DNA from: Piscirickettsiaceae bacterium
GTDB taxonomy: Bacteria > Pseudomonadota > Gammaproteobacteria > Thiomicrospirales > Thiomicrospiraceae
NCBI GenBank assembly: GCA_021767305.1
Contig: JAASTL010000001.1
Coordinates: 1-18,967 of the forward strand
DNA: 18,967 bases
Reading direction: 5' to 3'
The notes under the pieces were generated by a model. It made no database searches. It saw only the letters and a list, made by a program, of their open reading frames with translations, and was not told the DNA's origin. Made by a program: the position numbers and the translations under genes. How positions within the stretch are numbered: the first letter of the stretch is position 1; each line of letters starts with the position of its first letter. Positions 9,157-17,723 of the stretch are shown here, piece by piece.

Positions 9157-10406
9157 CGATCGATTTCTCCAAATACAATATCTTGAGTACCAATAATTGA
9201 TACCACATCTGCAATCATGTGCCCTTTCACCATCTCATCTAAGGAAGCAAGATGCGGAAAACCTGGCGCACGAACCTTTAAGCGATATGGCTTGTTTGCT
9301 CCGTCTGAAACCATGTAGATACCAAATTCACCCTTTGGATGCTCAACTGCAGCATAAGCTTCAGATGCAGGCACTGTATAACCTTCGGTATAAAGTTTAA
9401 AGTGATGAATCAACGCTTCCATATTGGATTTGGCATCTTCACGTGAAGGCGGAGCAACCTTATTATCTGAACTCATAACAGGGCCGTCATTTTCTTTTAG
9501 CCACTTCACGCATTGTTTAATGATTTTGTTAGACTCGCGCATCTCAGCGACACGAACCAAGTAACGGTCATAGCAGTCACCCGTTTTCCCAACAGGAATA
9601 TCGAAATCCATTTTGTCGTAGACTTCATAAGGTTGTTTCTTACGTAAATCCCAAGCGATACCAGAGCCACGAAGCATTGGACCCGTAAACCCAAGTTGGA
9701 GCGCACGCTCAGGTGAAACAACACCAATATCAACCGTACGTTGCTTCCAGATACGGTTATCAGTTAACAGTGTTTCATATTCATCTACATAACCAGGGAA
9801 ACGCTCTGTAAAGGCTTCAATGAAGTCTAGCAATGACCCTTCGCGGGTTTCATTCAAATCATTAAGTTTCTTCCCTGATGTCCACTTTGATTCTTCGTAT
9901 TTCGCCATAGTATCTGGCAAATCACGATAAACCCCACCCGGCCGGTAATAAGTCGCATGCATTCGAGCACCAGAAACTGCTTCATAGCAATCCATTAGAT
10001 CTTCACGTTCACGGAATGCATATAGGAAAACAGTCATAGCACCTATATCTAGTGCATGGGCACCTAACCACATCAGGTGGTTAAGAATACGAGTGATTTC
10101 GTCAAACATAACACGAATGTATTGCGCACGCTCTGGTACTTCAACACCTAACATCTTTTCAATCGACATGACATATGCATGTTCGTTAGACATCATAGAT
10201 ACATAATCCAAACGATCCATATACCCAATCGATTGGTTGTAAGGCTTAAATTCTGCTAATTTTTCAGTACCACGGTGAAGCAGACCAATATGTGGATCTG
10301 AACGTACAACCGTTTCACCATCTAATTCTAGAACTAGACGCAACACACCATGCGCTGACGGATGCTGCGGACCAAAGTTAAGAGTATAGTTACGAATTTC
10401 TGACAT
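9153..10406 (-). CDS. nuoD: NADH-quinone oxidoreductase subunit D (NuoD), quinone-site subunit
   Basis: The 49 kDa-type subunit, related to the large subunit of [NiFe] hydrogenases. It forms the quinone-reduction pocket together with NuoB. The signature [13 protein letters not shown] (11-23) carries His19. [16 protein letters not shown] carries Tyr68. These two residues, 49 apart as in the bovine protein, are the known head-group ligands of the quinone. The 417 residues are typical of the unfused form; NuoC is a separate gene here, unlike in E. coli. The start lies 9 bp after nuoC, and the stop overlaps the nuoE start. The C-terminus ends [12 protein letters not shown], as usual for the family. 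Confidence 0.98.
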   Translation of the reverse strand: MSEIRNYTLNFGPQHPSAHGVLRLVLELDGETVVRSDPHIGLLHRGTEKLAEFKPYNQSIGYMDRLDYVSMMSNEHAYVMSIEKMLGVEVPERAQYIRVMFDEITRILNHLMWLGAHALDIGAMTVFLYAFREREDLMDCYEAVSGARMHATYYRPGGVYRDLPDTMAKYEESKWTSGKKLNDLNETREGSLLDFIEAFTERFPGYVDEYETLLTDNRIWKQRTVDIGVVSPERALQLGFTGPMLRGSGIAWDLRKKQPYEVYDKMDFDIPVGKTGDCYDRYLVRVAEMRESNKIIKQCVKWLKENDGPVMSSDNKVAPPSREDAKSNMEALIHHFKLYTEGYTVPASEAYAAVEHPKGEFGIYMVSDGANKPYRLKVRAPGFPHLASLDEMVKGHMIADVVSIIGTQDIVFGEIDR

Positions 10407-10415
10407 TTGAGACCC

Positions 10416-11093
10416 TTACTCAGCTGTTTCTGGCGAAGGTTTACGAATAACGCGCGGAACATTCACGCGGTTTTCAATCGAGACCGGTTCATAGACAACG
10501 CGACCCTTGTCGTTGTCGTAACGCATTTCTACATGACCCGTCAATGGGAAATCTTTACGTAACGGATGACCGATAAAACCATAATCCGTTAAGATTCGAC
10601 GTAAATCTGGATGACCTTCGAATAAAATTCCATAAAGATCAAAAGCTTCTCGCTCAAACCAGTTTGCAACTGACCAGATATCGATCACACTTGGAATGAC
10701 AGGAAGTTGCGTGTTAGGAGCAAAGACTTTTACACGAAGGCGAATATTATGTTCAATAGATAGTAGGTGATAAACTGCCGCAAATCGACGTTCCATATCC
10801 AGCGAATCATCTTGCTGTTCATCTTCAGCAAAATCAAACACACCACGATTAAAACCTGAATTAGGAGCCTTCATGGTTTCCCAATTGGCTTTACCATAAT
10901 CCAGATAATCTATACCGCATAAATCGATAAGTTGCTCAAAACCCAGCTCATCACGACACTTCATTAAACCATCAAAAGCGTCTTTGGCAGATAATTCAAT
11001 CGTTAATTCATCTAAAGCAATTTCACTTGAAACCAATTCGGCTTTTAACACATCTTTAATGCGAGTTTGCAAATCTAAAATAGACTGTTTCAT
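10416..11093 (-). CDS. nuoC: NADH-quinone oxidoreductase subunit C (NuoC)
   Basis: The 30 kDa-type peripheral-arm subunit. It has no cofactor and packs against NuoD. The family signature is clear: [19 protein letters not shown] (143-161), then [20 protein letters not shown] (162-181), with the [13 protein letters not shown] strand (111-123) before it. The protein has 225 residues. Between the N-terminal domain and AVYHLLS there is an acidic, Gln-rich insertion of about 30 residues (about 68-101, with DEQQDD at 91-96), which is variable in this family. The gene is not fused to nuoD. It starts 15 bp after the nuoB stop. Confidence 0.97.
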   Translation of the reverse strand: MKQSILDLQTRIKDVLKAELVSSEIALDELTIELSAKDAFDGLMKCRDELGFEQLIDLCGIDYLDYGKANWETMKAPNSGFNRGVFDFAEDEQQDDSLDMERRFAAVYHLLSIEHNIRLRVKVFAPNTQLPVIPSVIDIWSVANWFEREAFDLYGILFEGHPDLRRILTDYGFIGHPLRKDFPLTGHVEMRYDNDKGRVVYEPVSIENRVNVPRVIRKPSPETAE

Positions 11094-11108
11094 TCCTTCA
11101 AACTCCCA

Positions 11109-11585
11109 TTAACGCGCAATTGTATTAGTACGCTTGATTTTATTTTGCAGCTGTACAATCCCGTACAACAACGCCTCAGCCGTTGGAGGGCAACCAGGAA
11201 CATAGACATCGACTGGAACGATTCGATCACAACCGCGAACAACAGAGTAAGAATAGTGATAGTAACCGCCACCATTCGCACATGAACCCATTGAGATAAC
11301 CCAGCGAGGCTCTGCCATTTGGTCATAAACTTTTCGAAGTGCTGGTGCCATTTTGTTAACTAGAGTTCCAGCAACCACCATAACATCGGACTGACGTGGC
11401 GATGGACGGAAGATAATCCCGAAACGGTCAAGGTCATAGCGTGATGCACCTGCATGCATCATTTCAACAGCACAACAGGCCAAGCCAAATGTCATTGGCC
11501 ACAGTGATCCAGTACGCGCCCAATTGATAAGCTTATCAGCAGAGGTTGTAACAACACCTTCTTTTAAAACGCCTTCTACTCCCAT
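11109..11585 (-). CDS. nuoB: NADH-quinone oxidoreductase subunit B (NuoB), cluster N2 subunit
   Basis: PSST-type subunit that binds [4Fe-4S] cluster N2, the direct electron donor to quinone. Ligands are Cys37 and Cys38 (tandem, [10 protein letters not shown]), Cys102 ([12 protein letters not shown]) and Cys132 (VPGCPPTAE). I place the start at ATG 11585-11583, giving 158 residues. AAGGAG lies seven bases upstream, and family members begin with MGVEG-like sequences. An upstream in-frame GTG at 11606 would add seven residues but lacks support. The start lies inside the last ten bases of nuoA, so the genes overlap and are probably coupled. Confidence 0.97.
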   Translation of the reverse strand: MGVEGVLKEGVVTTSADKLINWARTGSLWPMTFGLACCAVEMMHAGASRYDLDRFGIIFRPSPRQSDVMVVAGTLVNKMAPALRKVYDQMAEPRWVISMGSCANGGGYYHYSYSVVRGCDRIVPVDVYVPGCPPTAEALLYGIVQLQNKIKRTNTIAR

Positions 11586-11932
11586 TCCAGCGCTCCTTTT
11601 TTCCACTCATAGATAAAGCCAATTACTAGCAACGATAGAAACACACCCATCGCCAATAAACCAAAAGTGCCAACTTCATCCAGCACGATCGCCCATGGGA
11701 ATAAGAATGCAATTTCCAAGTCAAAAATAATGAATAAAATTGCCACTAGGTAAAAACGCACATCAAACTTCATACGCGCATCTTCAAAGGCTTCAAAACC
11801 ACACTCATAGGGAGAGTTTTTCTCCGAATCAGGTTTTTGTGGCCCCAGTAAGTAACCAATTAAAATTGGCCCTACGCCAAAAAGAATCCCTAGCACTATA
11901 AAGACTATAACGGGTAGATAATTTTCTAGCAT
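11576..11932 (-). CDS. nuoA: NADH-quinone oxidoreductase subunit A (NuoA)
   Basis: First gene of the nuo operon. It encodes a small membrane subunit (ND3 type) with three helices and the flexible loop at the quinone-chamber interface. The loop motif [20 protein letters not shown] (about 42-61) is intact, including the conserved Cys of the ND3 loop, and is followed by [21 protein letters not shown] choose ATG 11932-11930 (118 residues, starting [10 protein letters not shown]). The longer reading uses TTG at 11956 and adds eight residues not typical of the family. GAGG lies 11 bases upstream, a slightly long spacing. A terminator-like hairpin separates the gene from tRNA-Leu. Confidence 0.95.
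   Translation of the reverse strand: MLENYLPVIVFIVLGILFGVGPILIGYLLGPQKPDSEKNSPYECGFEAFEDARMKFDVRFYLVAILFIIFDLEIAFLFPWAIVLDEVGTFGLLAMGVFLSLLVIGFIYEWKKGALEWE
11593..11598 (-). promoter_or_regulatory. Shine-Dalgarno of nuoB (decides start)
   Basis: AAGGAG on the minus strand lies seven bases before ATG 11585-11583, inside the 3' end of nuoA. It selects this ATG over the in-frame GTG at 11606. Confidence 0.8.
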
Positions 11933-11954
11933 TGGTTGTATGACCTCATCTAGC

Positions 11955-11990
11955 AAAAATAAACTGCTGCCTGAACCATCAAACAGCAGT
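11955..11990 (-). terminator. Terminator-like hairpin between tRNA-Leu and nuoA
   Basis: On the minus strand ACTGCTG (11990-11984) pairs perfectly with CAGCAGT (11969-11963) across a 14-base loop, and the stem is followed by TTATTTTT. It begins 7 bases after the encoded CCA of the tRNA. It could terminate the secG/tRNA-Leu transcript, define the tRNA 3' trailer, or act as an attenuator for nuo. The stem is seen in sequence; strength is uncertain because the loop is long and the stem only seven pairs. Confidence 0.55.
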
Positions 11991-11997
11991 ACGAATT

Positions 11998-12082
11998 TGG
12001 TGCCGATGGGCGGACTCGAACCGCCACGACTTGCGTCACCACCCCCTCAAGATGGCGTGTCTACCAATTTCACCACATCGGC
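11998..12082 (-). tRNA. tRNA-Leu(GAG)
   Basis: The minus strand folds into a class II tRNA of 85 bases with the 3' CCA encoded. The acceptor stem GCCGATG pairs with CATCGGC. The D-arm is GTGGTGAAATTGGTAGACAC. The anticodon stem CCATC/GGTGG frames the loop TTGAGGG, giving anticodon GAG. A long variable arm GAC-GCAA-GTC is present, and the T-arm GGCGG/CCGCC has loop TTCGAGT. It reads CUC/CUU leucine codons. It closely resembles the E. coli GAG tRNA-Leu, which also lies after secG. The 5' end is only 9 bases after the secG stop, so it must be cut from the secG transcript by RNase P. Confidence 0.97.
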
Positions 12083-12091
12083 AAAGAATTT

Positions 12092-12418
12092 TTAGTTTGG
12101 AACAACCGGGGTTTCCGACTGCTTGTCAGCTTCTTCAGTAACCTTTTGGGTTTCTGTCGTGACACTCTGATATCCCTTAGCTTGTTGGCTGGCGATATAA
12201 GCAAGTGTCAAACTTGTGATAAAGAAAATGGTTGCAAGCACCGCAGTGACGCGCGACAAAAAAGTCGCTGAACCACCACTACCAAATACCGATTGAGAAG
12301 AAGAACTTCCACCACCGAAGTTGGCACCTGCATCTGCGCCCTTACCGTGTTGCATTAAAACCAACACAATTAATAAGAACGCAATAATAATATGAATTGT
12401 TAAAACAATGCTAAACAT
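12092..12418 (-). CDS. secG: Preprotein translocase subunit SecG
   Basis: Small subunit of the SecYEG protein-export channel in the inner membrane. It aids SecA-driven translocation. The protein has 108 residues from ATG 12418-12416. It has two hydrophobic helices (about 2-22 and 51-73). The conserved cytoplasmic loop has [20 protein letters not shown] (about 19-38), followed by [21 protein letters not shown] hydrophilic tail follows. The longer in-frame reading, starting at 12451 inside tpiA, adds eleven charged residues and is unlikely. The start overlaps the tpiA stop by one base (TAATG), which suggests coupling; no clear Shine-Dalgarno is visible. tRNA-Leu follows after 9 bases. Confidence 0.95.
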   Translation of the reverse strand: MFSIVLTIHIIIAFLLIVLVLMQHGKGADAGANFGGGSSSSQSVFGSGGSATFLSRVTAVLATIFFITSLTLAYIASQQAKGYQSVTTETQKVTEEADKQSETPVVPN

Positions 12419-13188
12419 TAGGCACTCGCTATGTCTTGAGCGGCTTGACAAATCGCCGCAAAATCTTCTGCTTTTAGTGATGCACCACCAATCAAACCTC
12501 CATCGATATCTGCTTGCGCAAATAGCTCTGCTGCGTTATCAGGCTTAACACTACCACCGTATTGAATAATTACTTTTTCAGCGATCGAACGATTTAGTCG
12601 AGCCAACTTATCACGAATGAACGCATGCACTTCCTGTGCTTGCTCAGGACTTGCTGTCTTACCAGTGCCAATCGCCCACACAGGCTCATAAGCAATAACG
12701 ATGTTTTCAAACTGTTCAACACCAACTTTTGAAATGACTGCCTCTAACTGGGTAGCAATCACAGATTCCATTGTTCCTGACTCTCGCTCTTCTAGCGTTT
12801 CTCCGACACAAAAAATTGGTGTAATTCCCGCATCAAGTGCAATAGCAACTTTATTGGCAATTTGAACGTCCGTTTCACCATAGATTGAACGTCGTTCTGA
12901 GTGACCTAAAATCACATAATCACATTGCATATCTTTCAGCATAGCAACTGAAATCTCACCAGTGAATGCACCTTGTACCGCTTCTTCTGCAATATTTTGT
13001 GCACCAATCTTAACATTTGACCCATTTAGCTCAGAGATCGCTTGAGAGATGTATAAAGCAGGGGGACAGACAGCAATATCAATTGCGGTCATTGAATTTG
13101 TTTGCTGTTTTAGGCCTTGATTCAATTCCGTTACAAATGCCTTAGAACCGTGCATTTTCCAGTTTCCAGCAACAAATGGCTTTCTCAT
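12418..13188 (-). CDS. tpiA: Triosephosphate isomerase
   Basis: Cytoplasmic TIM-barrel enzyme that interconverts dihydroxyacetone phosphate and glyceraldehyde 3-phosphate. It serves glycolysis, gluconeogenesis and, in an autotroph, the Calvin cycle. Catalytic residues are present: Asn9 and Lys11 in AGNWKMHG, His96 in VILGHSERR, and Glu168 in [11 protein letters not shown]. The mobile loop IGTGKTA and the phosphate-binding GGSVKPDNA (211-219) are also intact. I use ATG 13188-13186 (256 residues). GGAG lies eight bases upstream and the start [11 protein letters not shown] matches the family; the in-frame start at 13218 would add ten unsupported residues. It sits between glmM (68 bp gap) and secG (TAATG overlap). 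Confidence 0.97.
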   Translation of the reverse strand: MRKPFVAGNWKMHGSKAFVTELNQGLKQQTNSMTAIDIAVCPPALYISQAISELNGSNVKIGAQNIAEEAVQGAFTGEISVAMLKDMQCDYVILGHSERRSIYGETDVQIANKVAIALDAGITPIFCVGETLEERESGTMESVIATQLEAVISKVGVEQFENIVIAYEPVWAIGTGKTASPEQAQEVHAFIRDKLARLNRSIAEKVIIQYGGSVKPDNAAELFAQADIDGGLIGGASLKAEDFAAICQAAQDIASA

Positions 13189-13256
13189 TTCCTTATCTCC
13201 GACACAAAATTTGCGCAATATTAGCGTTTTCTTTCCCTAAAAACAATATTGCATTT

Positions 13257-14594
13257 TTATGAAAACTCTGATTCAACGACCGCTTGAAGTTCATCTGCTA
13301 ATCTATTAACCTTTGTAAGGTCTTGACCTTCAACCATAACCCGGATTTTGGATTCTGTTCCAGAGGCTCGAATTAAAACGCGACCTTTGCCAGCAAATTC
13401 TTTTTCCGCCTGCTGAATCGCTTTTTGCAGCCGAGTATTTTCGTCAACTCCCTGATTATTTGCAACCGCAATATTACGTAGCTCTTGCGGATATACTTGA
13501 ATCTCAGACAGCACTGACTTTAATGTCTTTTTCTGACTCACTAAAGCCGCTAATATTTGCAGGGCAGCAACAATTCCATCACCTGTCGCAATTTTATTGA
13601 GGCAAAGCACATGACCAGATGGTTCAGAACCATAAATCCAACCTTTTTGAAGCAATAATTCTTTAACAAACCGATCCCCGACATTACTTCTCGCAAAATC
13701 CACACCTTTGGCTTTCAAGGTGTTTTCAAACCCGAGGTTACTCATAAGAGTACCAACAACACCTGGAACAGGTTTACCCGTCATGGTTGCAAGGATATAT
13801 AAAATCGCATCACCATCTGCAACCTGACCAGATTCATCGACCATCATGACTCGATCACCATCACCATCAAACGCAATACCAATATCCGCTCTATGCGCAT
13901 CTACTGCTTGAATCAAAGCGTCTAAGTCAGTCGCACCACATGACTTGTTAATATTCACGCCATCCGGCTTAGTACCAATGGCAAAAACTTCCGCACCGAG
14001 CTCTTTAAAAACACTCGGCGCAATATGATAAGTGGCACCATTTGCACAATCTAAAACGATTCGAAGCCCTTTTAATTTTTGTTTAGCCCGATAAGTTCCT
14101 TTACAAAATTCAATATACCGGCCGGCCGCATCATCAATCCGTTGTGCCTTACCAAGAGACTCAGAGTCGACTACATGCATTTTTTGCTCAAACATAGCTT
14201 CAATTTCTAGTTCTAGCGCATCAGAAATCTTTTGACCCTCTGCAGTAAAAAACTTGATTCCATTATCTTCATGCGGATTGTGGGAGGCACTAATCACGAC
14301 GCCTAAATCATTGTTAAAGGTTTGTGTCAGATAAGAAACTGCAGGAGTCGGCATAGGGCCAACTAAATAGACATCGATTCCCGCTGCAATAAAACCCGCC
14401 TCTAATGCTGACTCAAACATATAACCGGAAATTCGCGTGTCTTTTCCAATCAAAACCGATTTTAAGCCGCGTTTTTGCATCACTTGACCAGTTGCCCAAC
14501 CCAACTTCAATACCTGATCTGGTGAAATCATTCCTTTACCGACTCGATTGCGGATTCCATCGGTTCCAAAATATTTTCTTTTCTGCATAGTCAT
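13257..14594 (-). CDS. glmM: Phosphoglucosamine mutase
   Basis: Converts glucosamine 6-phosphate to glucosamine 1-phosphate, a step towards UDP-GlcNAc for peptidoglycan and lipopolysaccharide. It is an alpha-D-phosphohexomutase of 445 residues, like E. coli GlmM. The N-terminus has KYFGTDGIR. The phosphoserine loop ISASHNPHEDNG holds Ser104. The metal loop AFDGDGDR has Asp243, Asp245 and Asp247. The phosphate-binding RASGTESKIRVMVEG begins near residue 409. Two start codons, ATG 14594 and ATG 14588, are possible. GTGGA upstream fits 14594 better, while family alignment would allow the shorter form. It follows folP by 59 bp, as in E. coli. Confidence 0.97.
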   Translation of the reverse strand: MTMQKRKYFGTDGIRNRVGKGMISPDQVLKLGWATGQVMQKRGLKSVLIGKDTRISGYMFESALEAGFIAAGIDVYLVGPMPTPAVSYLTQTFNNDLGVVISASHNPHEDNGIKFFTAEGQKISDALELEIEAMFEQKMHVVDSESLGKAQRIDDAAGRYIEFCKGTYRAKQKLKGLRIVLDCANGATYHIAPSVFKELGAEVFAIGTKPDGVNINKSCGATDLDALIQAVDAHRADIGIAFDGDGDRVMMVDESGQVADGDAILYILATMTGKPVPGVVGTLMSNLGFENTLKAKGVDFARSNVGDRFVKELLLQKGWIYGSEPSGHVLCLNKIATGDGIVAALQILAALVSQKKTLKSVLSEIQVYPQELRNIAVANNQGVDENTRLQKAIQQAEKEFAGKGRVLIRASGTESKIRVMVEGQDLTKVNRLADELQAVVESEFS

Positions 14595-14627
14595 TTATTA
14601 TCCACTCTCTTATTTTTATAATTTTTA

Positions 14628-14637
14628 ACCGGCCGGT
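14628..14637. repeat. Intergenic copy of palindrome ACCGGCCGGT
   Basis: A perfect 10-bp palindrome in the 59-bp gap between folP and glmM, flanked by T-rich sequence on both sides. The core octamer CCGGCCGG recurs at 5709, 9938, 14118 and 18743 in this window. A role as protein-binding site, modification site or iterated palindrome is open. Confidence 0.6.
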
Positions 14638-14653
14638 ATCTTTTTCACTAGCA

Positions 14654-15493
14654 TTACCACAATGCTTGTGCCACTTTTAATGCCTCTACCGTTTGTTTCA
14701 CATCATGAACCCTTAAGATTTTAGCGCCTTTAAGTGCTGCAACAACCGCCGCACCCACACTACCATAAACACGATCTTTTGCTGCTCTCTCATCTGAAAA
14801 ATCTAATAATTCACCAATCATCTTTTTCCGAGACACGCCAACCAATAAGGGATAAGGCAAATTCAATAAACGATCTACGTTCTGAAAAAGACTCTGATTA
14901 TGCTCCAAATGTTTACCAAACCCAAATCCAGGATCAATCATAATCTGCTCTTTTCGAATTCCGCCTTGTAAACACTCCTCAACACGCTGTCGTAGAAAAA
15001 GACTGACATCCTGCACTACAGAGTCATAACTTACCTGTTGCTGCATGGTTTTGGGCATGCCTTTTTTATGCATTAAACAGACCGGCACATCTAGCTTGGC
15101 AGCCACATTAACCGCCCCCTCTTCCTGCAATGCATTGACATCATTAATCATATTTGCACCCAAACCAATCGCGCTTTCCATGACTTGTGGCTTATAGGTA
15201 TCAATTGAAATAGGTAAATCACTTATTTCCCGCACTAACTCAATTGCCGGTAAAACCCGATCTAATTCTTGCTGCAACTCAACAGGCTCAGCACCTGGAC
15301 GCGTGGATTCCCCTCCAATGTCGAATATATCTACACCATCCGTAACCATTGCCTCAATTGACCGCTGTAATTGATCTACACTGACATTATCCCCCCCATC
15401 GGAGAAGGAATCTGGCGTAACATTTAAAATCCCCATTACAGCTGCACGCTGACGTGATTCAGCAACCTGTTGCAACCAAGAGTGCAATTCCAT
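14654..15493 (-). CDS. folP: Dihydropteroate synthase
   Basis: Joins 6-hydroxymethyl-7,8-dihydropterin pyrophosphate with p-aminobenzoate to form dihydropteroate in folate synthesis; it is the sulfonamide target. The TIM-barrel motifs are complete: MGILNVTPDSFSDGG (20-34), DIGGESTRPGAE (58-69), SIDTYKP (96-102), MINDVNAL (115-122), IDPGFGFGKH (186-195), VGVSRKKMIG (218-227) and RVHDV (261-265). The start ATG 15493-15491 gives 279 residues, and AAGGA lies six bases upstream. An in-frame GTG at 15511 would add six residues and is less likely. The start lies just 23 bases past the end of the ftsH terminator, so folP transcription needs read-through. Confidence 0.97.
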   Translation of the reverse strand: MELHSWLQQVAESRQRAAVMGILNVTPDSFSDGGDNVSVDQLQRSIEAMVTDGVDIFDIGGESTRPGAEPVELQQELDRVLPAIELVREISDLPISIDTYKPQVMESAIGLGANMINDVNALQEEGAVNVAAKLDVPVCLMHKKGMPKTMQQQVSYDSVVQDVSLFLRQRVEECLQGGIRKEQIMIDPGFGFGKHLEHNQSLFQNVDRLLNLPYPLLVGVSRKKMIGELLDFSDERAAKDRVYGSVGAAVVAALKGAKILRVHDVKQTVEALKVAQALW

Positions 15494-15499
15494 TTTCAA

Positions 15500-15504
15500 T
15501 CCTT
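15500..15504 (-). promoter_or_regulatory. Shine-Dalgarno of folP (decides start)
   Basis: AAGGA on the minus strand, six bases before ATG 15493-15491. It favours this start over the in-frame GTG at 15511, and it begins 12 bases after the T-run of the ftsH terminator. Confidence 0.75.
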
Positions 15505-15515
15505 TTTCCACTTAT

Positions 15516-15543
15516 AAAAAAACCTCGCAAAAGCGAGGTTTTT
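15516..15543 (-). terminator. Intrinsic terminator after ftsH
   Basis: AAAAACCTCGC (15518-15528) and GCGAGGTTTTT (15533-15543) form a perfect 11-bp stem with a four-base loop. On the minus strand the GC stem GCGAGG is followed by seven T, 26 bases after the ftsH stop: a textbook rho-independent terminator. The A/T-symmetric arms would also allow function on the plus strand, but no plus-strand gene ends here. Confidence 0.85.
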
Positions 15544-15568
15544 AGAACTTCTGAATACCATTTGAGAA

Positions 15569-17542
15569 TTAATGCAATTTAGGTTCTTCAGAACCTTCGC
15601 CTTTGGACTCACCCGACAGATCATCAGAAACTCTATCATCCGGTTTCTTTTCTGACATCTCTTCAAGTGAAGGCGAATCGTTTTTTTGAACAGGAGGTTC
15701 ATCATCCGGCTCCACCCATTCTTTGGGGGCACCGGGTTCTTCACCCGCCATAATGCGATCCACTTGGTCTTTATCAATCGTTTCATACTTCATTAGACAT
15801 TCAGTCATCACTTCAAGTTTGTCACGATTGTCATTCAAAATCTGAGTTGCACGTTGGTAGTTACGATCAATAATATTACGAATCTCTTCATCAATCTTTT
15901 TGGAAACCTCACCCGATACATTAGCGTTTCGAGAAGTCCCCATAAAACCACCCTTATCCTCTTCTTCATAAAGCAGAGGACCTAGGTTGTCTGACAGACC
16001 CCATTTGGTCACCATATTACGGGCTATTGCCGTAGCACGTTCAATATCGTTTGATGCACCAGTAGTAACAGAGTCTTCGCCGTAGATAATCTCTTCGGCA
16101 ATACGCCCTCCATACAAGCTTGACAATTGTGACTCTAACTTACGTTTTGAATAACTATAACTGTCTTCTTCAGGTAGATACATAGTCACACCCAAAGCAC
16201 GGCCGCGCGGCATAATTGAAACTTTATAAACAGGATCATGTTCAGGTACAAGATAACCAACAATCGCATGACCCGACTCATGGTAAGCCGTCATTTTGCG
16301 CTCATCTTCTTTCATGACCATTGATTTGCGCTCAACACCCATTAAGATTTTATCTTTCGCTTTCTCAAAGTGTTGTTGCGTCACCAGTTTTTCATTTTCA
16401 CGTGCGGCAAACAGTGCCGCCTCATTTACTAAATTTGCAAGATCTGCACCAGAAAAACCTGGTGTACCGCGTGCAATGTAGGAAGGTTTGACGTTTTCTG
16501 ATAACGGCACCTTACGCATGTGAACACGAAGAATCTGCTCACGGCCTCGAATATCTGGCAAGCCAACCGTTACCTGACGGTCAAAACGCCCAGGTCTCAA
16601 CAATGCCGGATCAAGTACATCGGCACGGTTTGTTGCAGCAATCACAATAATTCCTTCATTGCCCTCAAAACCATCCATTTCAACCAGCATTTGGTTTAAT
16701 GTCTGCTCACGTTCGTCGTTTCCGCCGCCCATGCCTGCTCCACGACTACGACCTACGGCATCAATCTCATCAATGAAGATAATACAAGGTGCATGTGCTT
16801 TTGCTTGTTCGAACATATCTCGCACACGAGACGCACCGACACCCACAAACATTTCAACAAAATCAGAACCTGAAATCGTAAAGAAAGGAACCTTTGCTTC
16901 ACCTGCAATCGCTTTTGCTAAAAGTGTTTTACCTGTACCCGGTGGACCTACCATCAAAACACCACGGGGAATATTTCCCCCTAAGTTTTGATACTTCGAT
17001 GGATCGCGCAGGAAGTCAACAATCTCACCCACCTCTTGTTTTGCTTCATCGGCACCGGCAACATCTTCCAATGTAACCTTGTTTTGATCTTCAGTCATCA
17101 TACGAGCTTTTGACTTACCAAATGACATAGGTCCGCCTTTGCCGCCAACACCACCGCCCATAGAACGCATGAAGAAAATCCAAACCGCAATCAATAGCAG
17201 CATTGGGAACCAAGAAATAAAGATTTGCATCAACACACTCTGTTGCTCAGGTGGTTTTGCACTTACCTGAACACGATTATCAAGCAAATCGCCCATTAAT
17301 CCAGGATCACCCGGATTATAGGTAGTGAATGAATCACCATTGCCATAGACACCGCGTATGGTAGCGCCTTCAATGCTTACCTTGCTTACTTGGCCTTGGT
17401 GAACTTGATCAATAAAGTCTGAATAATCTAATCGTCCAGACGTTCCCTGCCCTTGAGAACCAAAGTGATTAAAAACCGACATCAAAATCATGGCAACCAC
17501 TGCCCAGATTAAGACGTTTTTCAGCAAATCATTATTTTTCAT
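15569..17542 (-). CDS. ftsH: ATP-dependent zinc metalloprotease FtsH
   Basis: Membrane-anchored AAA+ protease that degrades damaged membrane proteins and short-lived regulators; in E. coli it also controls LpxC. The protein has 657 residues. TM1 lies at about 8-25 and TM2 at about 105-125, with a periplasmic domain between them. Walker A GPPGTGKT is at 199-206. Walker B IIFIDEID has Asp258 and Glu259. The second region of homology ends in LLRPGRFDR (Arg319, Arg322). The zinc site HESGH is at 421-425, with the third ligand Asp499 in TGASNDI. The pore motif FVGVGAS is at 232-238. The C-terminal 60 residues are acidic and of low complexity. Start ATG 17542 has AAGG eight bases upstream. Confidence 0.98.
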   Translation of the reverse strand: MKNNDLLKNVLIWAVVAMILMSVFNHFGSQGQGTSGRLDYSDFIDQVHQGQVSKVSIEGATIRGVYGNGDSFTTYNPGDPGLMGDLLDNRVQVSAKPPEQQSVLMQIFISWFPMLLLIAVWIFFMRSMGGGVGGKGGPMSFGKSKARMMTEDQNKVTLEDVAGADEAKQEVGEIVDFLRDPSKYQNLGGNIPRGVLMVGPPGTGKTLLAKAIAGEAKVPFFTISGSDFVEMFVGVGASRVRDMFEQAKAHAPCIIFIDEIDAVGRSRGAGMGGGNDEREQTLNQMLVEMDGFEGNEGIIVIAATNRADVLDPALLRPGRFDRQVTVGLPDIRGREQILRVHMRKVPLSENVKPSYIARGTPGFSGADLANLVNEAALFAARENEKLVTQQHFEKAKDKILMGVERKSMVMKEDERKMTAYHESGHAIVGYLVPEHDPVYKVSIMPRGRALGVTMYLPEEDSYSYSKRKLESQLSSLYGGRIAEEIIYGEDSVTTGASNDIERATAIARNMVTKWGLSDNLGPLLYEEEDKGGFMGTSRNANVSGEVSKKIDEEIRNIIDRNYQRATQILNDNRDKLEVMTECLMKYETIDKDQVDRIMAGEEPGAPKEWVEPDDEPPVQKNDSPSLEEMSEKKPDDRVSDDLSGESKGEGSEEPKLH

Positions 17543-17723
17543 TGATTAACCTTGTTTTATTTATTTATTCTAGTTTTACCACTTCTAAAACAGTGAATAA
17601 TGACTAGACTATTTCGAACTGGATAGCTTATCACAATTTTTTATAAATTTATTTTATCCGCAATCGTTTTCATTAATCACGTCAATCATTTTTCATAAAC
17701 ATGTTGAGTGCTTTGCAGCCCGA
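17543..17723 (-). other. AT-rich gap between rlmE and ftsH
   Basis: A 181-bp gene-free stretch, strongly A/T-rich on the ftsH side. It holds the ftsH ribosome-binding site (AAGG). There is no T-tailed hairpin after rlmE, so co-transcription rlmE-ftsH, as in E. coli, is possible. A TTGACG on the minus strand is visible, but no -10 box lies at a proper distance. No heat-shock (sigma-32) promoter pair could be recognised by eye. Confidence 0.5.

Noticed and set aside
12419..12451. N-terminal extension of SecG starting inside tpiA
   Set aside because: It would add eleven polar residues before the first membrane helix, unlike the family, and overlap tpiA by 34 bases; the ATG at 12418 with the TAATG junction is the better start.
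13215..13252. 8-bp inverted repeat GCAATATT/AATATTGC in the glmM-tpiA gap
   Set aside because: The loop of 22 bases is long, the stem is A/T-rich and no T-run follows, so it is not a convincing terminator; noted only as a weak repeat.
15496..15786. 96-codon minus-strand open frame at the end of ftsH reaching towards folP
   Set aside because: Out of frame with ftsH, crosses the terminator hairpin, and has a Lys/Arg-rich random composition; treated as a shadow.
16659..16991. 110-codon open frame on the plus strand, antisense to ftsH
   Set aside because: Lies wholly opposite the AAA+ core of ftsH; Pro/Ser/Ile-rich composition is the usual mirror of a conserved coding strand.
17640..17723. TTGACG-type hexamer as an ftsH promoter -35 box
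   Set aside because: The nearest TAAAAT-like -10 lies 23 bases away and other candidates match poorly; no promoter can be called by eye.
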